DNA of 64,000 nt from Protula sp. h YS-2021 (taxonomy: Eukaryota > Annelida > Polychaeta > Sabellida > Serpulidae). The notes under the pieces were generated by a model. It was not told the DNA's origin, did no database searches, and was given only the letters and a program-made list of their open reading frames with translations. Positions 55,001 to 64,000 of this stretch are shown piece after piece. The translations under genes were made by a program, and so were the position numbers. The first letter of the stretch is position 1; each line of letters begins with the position of its first letter. Where the stretch lies: NCBI GenBank assembly GCA_949752745.1, contig OX457026.1, positions 24,245,308-24,309,307 of the forward strand, written 5' to 3'.

Positions 55001-58000
55001 ATGTCACTTGAAAGTCGCCCTTTTTAAGTAGCTTTAGAGGCGTCATGTTAGCGATGTGGTTAAACCAAAGTCGTTTTCATGTCGTCGAATTATTTAACGC
55101 CCTTTTGAAATGTTGCAACGAAACTAAACTCTTTACAACAACGCAAATAAACAGACATTGCATCCAACCTGCCAAATTAATATGTCTGTTTACATCAAAT
55201 CAAAGAGCACACATTAATTGCGGTTGACAAAGTCAAAGACGCCATTTAATTTTCTTCTACAGAAACATCTCTAGCAAACAACTTTATACCTACATTTCAC
55301 TCTTATTTTGTAGTAACACCAATCGTTGCGTAATCCACAGCAAATGAGCTGATCTGGCCGGTCCCTCCTTATTTATAGCATCGCAAACAGGAAGCGCTCA
55401 CGTAATTGCGGCAAAAAAATTATAACCAAGGCGCCTTTTAGTCACGTATGCAAATAGAATTTCCGGGAAACTATAGAACAAAGGAGGAAAGGACATATAC
55501 ATCACGATCGATTAGACGCCGATTAGATGCCCAGAATATCCACGATCTGATGCAACATGTAATCAAACAATTTTAACTTTTTGATATATAAAAACAGATT
55601 TAAGTGAGGTATCACTGAATATAGGTTAGTAATAGTTGTGTACCGAAAGCTGGCGGCCACCGAGCCAGGTATTAACCGAGCCAGAGCTACTTATCTTCGC
55701 CATCCAGGCTAACTATTCTAACTGTCACTGAATGCTCGAACCACTCGCAAAGGCGACACCGCGCGACACAAGTCACGCCTACACAATCACCCCCACCCCC
55801 TCCCTCCCCCATCCCACTTGCCATCAACTGCTTCACAGGTTAGCTGCTGGTCTCCCTGCAATCCGATGCTAAGTTTTTGTTCTTCACCAGCTGCACTCAG
55901 TTGTAGCGCAAGTCAGCAGTTACCCGCCCCATGTACTAATTGGTACCCATGGCACCCGTGTGGCTCAATTTTTTATGGCGTCTTGACAAGGGCAAACGTT
56001 TTAGACCATCACTAAAAGTTCGAGCTAGTTGTGGGTCTCGACGCCTAGCCACATAGAGGAATCACGGTGAAAACCACTTGTAAAAAGTTCTTTGTTGCAT
56101 TTACACGCAAAGTGTTGTGCACTCGCCAGCTATGAAATCCGGTTGTGTTTCTGTAATGTGTGGGCGTGACAGTCTACATTTCACGTTCGGTTTTGGTTGC
56201 TGTGTAAAAGGACTTCCGTGGAAAAAGTCACATGTTCGCAGTGCGCGTGTTGCCGTCATTGTTCACTCTTTTGAGCCTGGGATCGGCCAAACGTCACATT
56301 TGATACATTAATGTAGAGAACAGATATTAATATCTTATATTGTTTAAAACTGTGCTTGTGTGTGTTTTTCGGAGGAGGGAGGGGAGGGGGGGAATGGGTG
56401 AGGGGGAAGTGGTTATCATCAGGTAGATCCTATCGTTCCCGAGGAACTTGGTCTGGAAAGTTGTAGGCGTTTTCGGCTGAAGTTGGCTCCATGTTTTTCT
56501 TATCGCTCCTAAAAGTTGCACAGATCGAAAAGAACAAAAAGCCAAAATGCAACTCGATAAGATCGCTTGGAAAATCCAGAAAATTCTTAAAAATCGCTGC
56601 CTGCAGATTAAAGGATGAGGTCTTTTTTCCATGTTTTAGGCCGTATCTAGACAACTCAACTATACAAGAGGCCCCCCTCCTCTCTGGAACATTGCTGCAT
56701 TTAACAGGAAACATGATTATTTCTCATTGATTCAGTGAATAGGCTAAAATTCCTTAACCACATCCTCTTCACACTGAGTAGGCTTTACTTTTTTAATCCG
56801 CCCATAAGGAAGAAGGTTCTTTTTTTTTAGTTTAGCAGCAAAACTGACCCTGGATTATTTAGTTTAGCCGCAAAATGGGATCTGGATTTCGAAAAAAAAA
56901 AAAAACAAACAAACGACAAGTATGTCTATCTTTAAACAATTATTTACAGTATTTTGGACTGCAAGGCGAGCAAAATAGACCGAATTTCTTCACTGCGAAC
57001 TGGAAACTACCCACTTGGAAAAGGAAGTTGCGATTACTGTCAACACCACGCCATTAACTTTTTATTTCAATTTTCATTGTTTTTTTTTTTTAATTTTAAA
57101 TTAAAAAAAAAAAACAACAACTTTTTACGAAAATTGTGATGCTGTTATATATAGCCACATCTTAAATTTCGTGTTTTTTTTTTACGAAAATAGGACAGAT
57201 GCTATTCATTGCAAAATTCATTGCAAAGTTTCGAAGAAAACTTCGGAAATTTGGAATGACGGTATTTATAGCAACATTTCAAGTTTAAAATAAGTAAATA
57301 AAACATTTTTTAACGTAAATTGATTTCTTTTTTAACTGGCACGAACGATCTTCTGCATGTTTTCCTATTGGCTAGTTTAAGATTATTTTAAACATCTCAT
57401 TCGCGTGCACCATGGTTTGGAATAAGACAAAAAATTAAAAAAAAAAAAGCAGTTTCTGCGAATTTATAAAAGAAAAACATTTGTTTTATTTTGTTATTCA
57501 CAAAGATTTATTTCATAATTATGTCAGCATAAAATACAATTGAAAATGTACGTGTACATTGAGCATTGTTAATTGTTTTGTAATAAAATTAGCTGCTTTA
57601 AGCCTGTTGGTTTCATTGACTACATCAACGTCAACCCTCCCCCGGTGCTTCGTTCAAACAGTTCCCCGTGCAAACAACCCCACGCCACCCTCTTGCACTA
57701 TGTAAGTCTTAGACTGAGACTTGATCCCGTGTGTCTGGTAAAAAGCAAACAAATTCTCGAGAGTACGTTTTTACCAGTGTTCGTGAGACAATGGGTATTC
57801 AGAAAAGATCCCACGGAAAGGACCCCCCTGGAAAGGATCCCCCCCCCCAAATGGCAAGGTAGGAAAAGATCCAACCCTGAAAAGATTCCCCCCCCCCCTA
57901 AATGATCAAATCCCCCACCCTTCCAAAGCTTTTTATGTAATTTTGTAATATATTTAGTTGTTTGAATAGATGTCCAAAAACTGTAACTGTTTTAGAAATG

Positions 58001-58689
58001 CAGTGGAAATTTGGAAATAGTAGCATCTTTGGTACTCCGCCACCCTTTTCAAGATGGTCCTACTATGAGGATCTTGCAGTATAGAACATACTAGTAGATA
58101 GTAAAGGGGGCTTCCGGATGGTCATCTAGAAGTCTCATGAGACTTTTAGTGATCCATCCAGAAGTCTCCTTTACTATGTAGAAACCTCGGACCCCTCCCC
58201 CCAACCAAGGTGAAAAAATTGCAAAATTGCTGTTTTATGCTTGTTGGCAATATTTTTTTCATAACCCCTATATCAACAGTTATACATGGAAAACATTACT
58301 ACAGAATTACTCTCTCTTCAAACCTTCAAAACTTCGTGAAGGAGAGCTGTATTAAAACAATATTGTGAATGAAATTATTGTTCTATTGAAAAGTAGCCGA
58401 TAGCTCATACTCAGATTCCATGGATGGCCACCATAACATGTAATGTAACCACAATAAGAAAAGTACTATTGTTTCACCATCATGAAATAGTTCATAACGA
58501 AATATCAATAATATACCCTTCAAATCTAATGTTTTGCGATATTAACAACACCTTAAATTCAACTACACAAGGACACAATGAACGTGTCACATGAATCGAC
58601 AGTCACTACATTTAATTTCTACTTTTTGGGTATAAACAGGGTATTTAAAGGGACAGGCTCTCACTACGGTGCCTTAACAGGAAGCTGGT
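52030..58689. other. Gene-free stretch between sirtuin start and LINE
   Basis: No exon recognised. Contents: the MITE-like fragment at 52139-52400; (GATAA)n at 52605-52628; an A-rich tract at 53095-53150; (TTA)n at 53333-53373; three ~50-bp units containing ACGCGGAGTAC/TGCGGAGTAC and TTCGAAAAA at about 53775-53905; C16 and G-rich runs at 54350 and 54557-54590; a GC-richer, CpG-containing patch at about 55330-56310 that could be the sirtuin promoter or a 5' exon; GGAAAGGATCCCCCCC-type direct repeats at 57790-57900; and a palindromic GTCTCATGAGAC at about 58131. None supports a gene. Confidence 0.4.
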
Positions 58690-61600
58690 ATGTTGCAAAC
58701 GCAGACGCAGACACTAAATATGGCTAGTCTTACAGTTTTAATCTATAATATGCGTGAAGGAAGAAATATTCCCAAAAGAATCAGCATTCTTGAATTTTTA
58801 AAACGCAAAAATACAGACTTTCTGTTTCTACAAGAGACGCACGCAGTTGAGGAAGACTCCAACAGCTGGCTAAACATCTGGGGGACGGGTAACATATGGC
58901 TTAACCCAGGCACGACCAGAAGCGTAGGACAAGCTATTCTAACAACACAAAATTAAAAATAATAGAACACAAGATTGTAATGGATGGTAGATTGCATGTC
59001 CTTAAATGTTACAGAACAGGTAAGATAATATCCCTTGTTAATGTTTATGGTCCCAACAACGAAATTCAAAAAGCTGAATTTATAAACAGCTTTCGAAACA
59101 TGTTGGACTTCTTTGACAATGGGGATGAAATTATCTGCGGCGTGGACTTTTAACATAGTACAAAACAGTGATATGGACAAACTTGGGAGCTCTTCTAAAC
59201 CATACAACAGACAGAAAAACTTAAACAAACTTATAGAAGACTTCAACCTAGTTGATATTTGGATATAACAAAATCCACGAAACAAGAAATACACTTGGTC
59301 CCAACCAAATCCTCCAATCCGTTGCAGGCTAGATTTCTTTTTAATTAAAAAGTCGTCGCTCAGCTCAGTAAAAAAAAGCTAAAATAAGTCCAGGTGTCAT
59401 GGGCGATCACTCGGTCATTGAGTTGGTCATTACGCTAGGGGCTAATAAAAGCGGGCCAGGTCTTTGGAAGCTTAATTCGAGTATAGTTATGGAAGATGGT
59501 TACAAAAACAACATGAAATCACTAATAGACCAAATATGGGAGGAAAATATAGACGATTTAAGACTAAAATTTGACTGGCTAAAGCACAACATAATGACTT
59601 ATCTATAGCTTACTGTAAGAAAAGGTATAAAGCAAATAGGGAGCGGGAAAATAACCTTAGGTTTCAGCTTGAACGCATTGATACAAAAACATGTAAGGAG
59701 CAGCCAGTGATAATGAAATAACCCATTTTAATTATTTAAAAATGGAACTGGAAACTTTCGAAATAGAGAAAGCCAGAGGAGCTTGGATAGGTTCCAGGCT
59801 GAAGCACATTGAATTGAATGAAAAAAAGCAATGCATTCTTTTTTAATCTGTCCCAGACTAGTTATGAGAAGAAACCTTCAGCAAATTAAATACCAGCAAT
59901 AGTGAAATAAACGACCCTAAACAAATAATTCAATAAATACAGACATACTATGAACATCTAAAAAACTCAAAGAATAACAATACATCAAATCTTTTCAACG
60001 AACTAAATATATACCAAGGAATCTTGCGAGGGTCCAATCACTCTACAAGAATGTCATGAAGCCTTGAAAGAATTCAGTCCAAACAAATCGCCTGGAAGTG
60101 ATGGGCTAACTGTTGAGTTCTACCAAGCTTTTTGGGAACAAATTGGTCCGAAGCTGGTTGACTGCTTAAATTATTCCCTTCAAAAGGGAGAATTATCTAT
60201 GTCACAAAGAAGAGGAGTGATAGTATTGTTAGAAAAAAGGAAGATAGCACTCAAATTAAAAACTCGAAACCCGTATCACTTCTCAATATGGACTATAAAA
60301 TACCCACATTGGCAAAAAGGTTAGCAAAACATATCTCTACCATTATCCACCCAGACCAAGCGGGGTTTATAAAAGGGAGATACATAGGGGAAAATATTAG
60401 ATTCGTTGAAGATGTTATAGCAATATATGATGCTTACTATCTATCTGGCCTTCTTTTACAGCTGGATTTTGAAAAGGCTTTTTGACTCAATCGAATGGCC
60501 CTTTCTATTTTCTACATTGCGAAAGTTTAACCTAGGAAACAATTTTATAGCATGGATAAAGTGTTGCTACACTAATATGTTCAGTTGTGTTAGCAACAAT
60601 GGTTATAATACCGATTAGTTTCAGTTACATCGTGGCATGTGCCAGCTTTGGCCGCTGTCAAGTCTTCTTTTCATTATATGCGCAGAATTTTTGGGTATTA
60701 TCATACGTGCAAATGATTACATTATAGGATTAAATATAGGAAACAAAATGCATAAAATTAAACAATTTGCAGATGACTGCACATGCATGGTAAGAACTAT
60801 CCCATCTATTTACACGCTAATTGAAATCATCCGCGGTTTTTCAAAGTTTGCAGGGCTGAAACACCGAGAAATGCTGTATCTTTTATCTGGTATGCTGGAA
60901 GGACACAAATGACAAAATTCTACATATGAATGTTGTAAAGGGGTCTTTTGATATGCTGGGAGTACATGTAGGGCGAAATGAGTCGGTAAAAAAGCAGAAA
61001 AACTTTGATGAGGTTAAAAATTTAACCGTTTTACTTAATCAGCAGAGGCAAAGAGAATTAAGTATTTGTGGTAAAATTCTAGTTACCAAAACGTTCGGTG
61101 TGTCAAAATTTGTGTATACATTCTCTATTGTCGACGCTAATACTGAAATAAAGAAACAGGTACAGCAAGCTATAAACTCCTTTCTGTGGAAATCTAAACC
61201 CCCAAAAGTAAAACACACGGTTATTATTCAACAGTACGATGAGGGGGGGGGGCTCAGAGCGGTAGATGTAGAATGCACAGTGAAGGGTCTGAGAATGTCT
61301 TAGCTGGGGCGAATTATTTCAGGCACTGGATGGACGGACACTGCCCATGCATATTTCGAACCCATGGGCGGACTATTGTTCCTCCTAAGGTGCAATTCCC
61401 ATGTTGATAGTCTCCTTACGATTGCGCCTTTTATAAAAATATGATTCGATACGCTGCTGAAATAATTCGGCATGAGAACTAGGAATATGTGTTGTGGAAC
61501 AATCAATTCATTGTCGTGGGTCAACAAAGTCTATTTATTAAAGAGTGGTATGAAAAAGGGGTAGTGTTCATACAAGATCTGTTAAAACATGACGGCTCCT

Positions 61601-62390
61601 GGTAGTCTTTTGAAGCCTTTTCTTCTAAATTCAATATTCGAGTAAACTTTCTTAGATACATGCCAGTGGTCAGTGCTGTTAGAAAACCCCATTGATAAGC
61701 CATGCCTTAACCACTCCCAGACCCAGTATCAACTTCAACAGCTACAATTTTAGGGTAAAAAGTGGGAAAAGGGTTAATTTGTCTAACACGAAAAGCAGGG
61801 AGTTCTATTGGGATTTCATCTAACTTATTCAATCTCCGCCCGAAACCATCATAAAATGGTGTGATGAATTGAATGCACAAGAAGATGTGGTATATAGAAG
61901 TTTAACACTCACTAGAAGATCGGTAAAAGAACCAAAATTGCTCGCATTACAATTTAAAATTATGCACAATGTAATCAATTGCGGCTCAAATTTAGTAAAG
62001 TGCAAAATCAAGGAAGACGATACATGTCTTTTGTGTAATTTAACAATAGATACATCAATATATGCATTAATCGATTGTTTCATAACGAGACAATTTTAAT
62101 ACAATAGAACCTACAGAAAATATAGCAATATCACCTATGAAATTCATCTTTGGTGTCGAGAACTCAGTACTGAATCTAATGCTTATGGTAATAAAAAATT
62201 ACATTTGCATAATGGTCGGATGCAACAAATTTGTGTCTCCCTTCGTCATCCTGAATGAAATATACAAAAGAATACATGTTGATAAGCAATGGCTTTCGGT
62301 GAAAAATTTCAATAAAAAATGGGGTAATTATGCACTACTACATCATAAAAGTGAAAGTTTTATTCAGAAGTATTTCTGAGAGATGTTATA
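58690..62390 (+). pseudogene. L1/Tx1-like non-LTR retrotransposon, ORF2 remnant with many frameshifts
   Basis: An endonuclease/reverse transcriptase ORF spread over at least eight frames. The start MASLTVLIYNMREG (ATG at 58720) begins the apurinic-like endonuclease, with FLFLQETH, then VNVYGPN (59040) and a broken G.DFN motif at about 59140, where one extra T makes a stop. Reverse-transcriptase blocks are NKSPGSDGLTVEFYQAFW (60079-60132), LLQLDFEKAF (60456-60485) and the catalytic FADD (60766-60777). The C-terminal cysteine/histidine knuckle TCLLCNLTIDTS lies at about 62023. Stops and shifts throughout show it cannot encode a working protein. The 5' and 3' limits and any poly-A tail are not clear; target-site duplications were not found. 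Confidence 0.9.
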
Positions 62391-62829
62391 GGTACTGGTG
62401 AGAGCCTGAAAACATAAAGGGGCAGGGGAGAGCGTTCTTCGTTCATTTCGGCTTTTTTACTATTCATTTAAAAAAAAAACTTTCTAAATGGACAAAATTA
62501 GCAGTAATTTAAACTTAGCGTTATGATCTAACTGTACGTAATTAATGTATGCAAGTTTGATCATGTATTGTATATTGTATATTAATAAAGAGAATAAAGG
62601 GAAAAACAGTTATACATCACAATTATACAACAACGAAAGATTTTGCGCTTATTTCATACGAGCTGGTGGTCCTGAAAAGGACGGAAGTTTTTGTTTTAGT
62701 CATACCATCATTATATCATTGCTAGATGGTAAGCATGTCTATATTTCTTATAATGGCAGTTCACAGCGAAGCGCGTGGTCTCAAACTTTTTTCCGCAGGG
62801 ACAGTCCTGCATCCCCACTATACAGATGT

Positions 62830-63147
62830 TTAGATGTGTCTTCTTTTTTGTTCTAGTTTTAGCTGAACATTACAAAAGAGACATCGGGCAGGTGAAGAAG
62901 CAGGTTGTTCTGTGGCTGTCACTATGACGTCTAGTGTCAAATGACTTTTGAGCCAATCTGCCATCATGTCGGAGACTGCTTTGGCCGATGCTTCATCTGT
63001 TTGAATTATAAAATTGTCCCGCAGTATCGGTGACGCATCTTGAGGTAGTGGCAGAACTTTTAAGGTCTTTGGAGGCGGTTGTTCGGTTGCAGCTTGCAGG
63101 CGTTTTGTGGTTTTTGGAGGCGGTTGTTCAGTTGCAACTTCCAGTAC
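62830..63147 (-). CDS. Unassigned open frame with ATEQPPPKT repeats
   Basis: An open stop-to-stop frame of 105 codons without an early ATG, so perhaps an exon or a gene fragment. ATEQPPPKT appears twice in direct repeat (tandem DNA unit of about 45 bp) and a third, changed copy ATEQPASSPA follows later, before CLFCNVQLKLEQKRRHI. The middle contains NFIIQTDEASAKAVSDMMAD. Balanced amino-acid use and the regular protein-level repeat suggest real coding history. I do not recognise a family. It lies between the LINE remnant and the Polinton-like relic and could belong to either that relic or a host gene. Confidence 0.4.
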   Translation of the reverse strand, partial: VLEVATEQPPPKTTKRLQAATEQPPPKTLKVLPLPQDASPILRDNFIIQTDEASAKAVSDMMADWLKSHLTLDVIVTATEQPASSPARCLFCNVQLKLEQKRRHI

Positions 63148-63189
63148 TTATGGTGCGGAGACTGTAGAGTGATCTGTATTCTGCAGACT

Positions 63190-63504
63190 GAAATCCTGGA
63201 CAATGTTTTTCGCTTCATCAACGGCAATCCTCGCCTTAAAGAGTTCATACTCCCAAGGATAAGTCCAAAAAAATACTTTATTGCAGGGACAGATCCGATG
63301 TTTGGCACAAAAGTCGTCGCTCAGGAACTTGGAAATTGTGGCTGTGAAATGTGCAATGATAATGGAAATGTCGCAGCGCTGCGGTTATATAGGGAGATGC
63401 ACCACTGGCAATCATTCCACGTTCCCACGATTGATCTTACCGGCATTTCCACGACAGAACATATTCAATTGGCCCACGTTCCCACGAGTGAACCTGTGGA
63501 GTAA
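63190..63504 (+). other. Open frame of unknown nature near the right edge
   Basis: A frame reading ILDNVFRFINGNPRLKEF, then GTDPMFGTKVVAQELGNCGC and ending FHVPTIDLTGISTTEHIQLA with a repeated HVPT unit (CACGTTCCCACGA occurs twice). Not recognised. It could be a fragment of the relic that follows. Confidence 0.25.
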
Positions 63505-63542
63505 TATGTCTAGCTGAACGTTGACCCCCTAAGGCGGGAAAA

Positions 63543-63672
63543 TGTGATTTTTTGCATAGTTTTACGTTTCAGACAATTCTGATCATTTTCCATTTTTTGA
63601 CTCCCCCTCCAATCGTGAAACTGAGATTTTCCATAGTTTAACGTTTCAGACAATTTTGATCATCTTTGATTT
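63543..63672. repeat. 72-bp tandem duplication
   Basis: Two units at about 63543-63599 and 63615-63672 share GTGA..., CATAGTTTTACGTTTCAGAC and AATTNTGATCAT, separated by a CCCCCTCCAA-type spacer. Immediately upstream of the relic below. Confidence 0.6.
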
Positions 63673-63795
63673 CAAGACCCCACCTAAACATAAGGTATAC
63701 ATGCTAACTTCAACAGCATATAGCTTCATAACTACTGAATCGATTCCATTCATTTTTTCACCAAGGTGTTCAGCAAGACTTGTCCTTGTAATTAA

Positions 63796-64000
63796 AAAGG
63801 AGGGACAATAAATGGAGAATCAAGTCAATATGAGTGCGTCTGTCACTTTGAAGGGAAAGACTATACCAACTACGTCAAGTTCAATGATGAGGAATGGACA
63901 ACGCTACTGGAGGCAATACCACATATAAACAGTGTGTTATTTGACGAGTTGGCAGTATCAACACCCAGTCTTTTGATTGATGATACGTGTACGGAATGAC
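63796..64000 (+). pseudogene. Diverged Polinton-type ORF relic (copy of the 206-aa ORF module)
   Basis: An open frame from just after a TAA at 63793-63795 to a TGA at the last three bases. HFEGKDYTNYVKFNDEEWTT followed by LLEAIPHI aligns residue for residue with LFEGKEYTRYINMNDGEW and LLQEIHSI of the 206-aa Polinton ORF at 43041-43661, including the residues before it (SQYECVC against MRYVSFVQ). No ATG starts the frame, so it is a fragment. It indicates a second, older Polinton at or beyond the right window edge, or a host-domesticated copy. Confidence 0.6.

Noticed and set aside
1..64000. tRNA, rRNA or other structured RNA genes
   Set aside because: No convincing internal promoter boxes or cloverleaf-like sequence found by eye; a covariance-model scan would be decisive.

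Overview
This window is invertebrate-animal genomic DNA. It has no bacterial-style gene packing. It contains two spliced host genes with GT/AG introns, and most of the rest is AT-rich repeat-laden DNA with very frequent poly-C/poly-G runs. The repeats (Tc1/mariner relic, hAT-type non-autonomous element, foldback element, pearl/Helentron-like tandem repeats with ACGG microsatellites and terminal hairpins, L1/Tx1-like LINE) suit a marine invertebrate such as a lophotrochozoan, but the phylum cannot be fixed from the sequence alone.

The centrepiece is a 14.65-kb Polinton/Maverick (adintovirus-like) element at 29753-44404. Inverted terminal repeats starting AGTAGGGTG bound it, and a perfect 6-bp target-site duplication, CTAGTT, flanks it (29747-29752 and 44405-44410). 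The left arm holds a non-coding tandem repeat and then a plus-strand block: protein-primed DNA polymerase B, a PC4/SUB1-like ssDNA-binding protein and three small ORFs. The right arm is a minus-strand block with genes overlapping by 1-16 nt. In transcription order it reads: degenerate small ORF, double-module/zinc-ribbon ORF, two small ORFs, integrase, packaging ATPase, 108-aa ORF, 196-aa ORF, a likely myristoylated 69-aa ORF, penton, pX-like core protein, hexon-like major capsid protein and adenain-type protease. The two blocks converge at about 36.4 kb with facing polyadenylation signals.

PolB, capsid, protease and ATPase are open. Integrase has a 1-nt frameshift in a homopolymer, penton has an in-frame TAG, and one accessory ORF has an in-frame TAG, so the copy looks recently inserted and now decaying. 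The least familiar part is a set of small ORFs that appear to repeat a PC4-like strand/helix module; a diverged piece of the same family lies at the right edge of the window (63796-64000), suggesting a second Polinton relic there.

Host genes: an almost complete COMMD4 gene (19464-22924, minus; eight coding exons with consistent phases, only the ATG exon unplaced), and a SIRT6/7-class sirtuin (48477-52029, minus; five coding exons, unusual Cys/His-rich N-terminus) whose fourth exon carries a 1-nt insertion in an A run. The remaining DNA is repeats and unassigned intergenic sequence, described stretch by stretch below.
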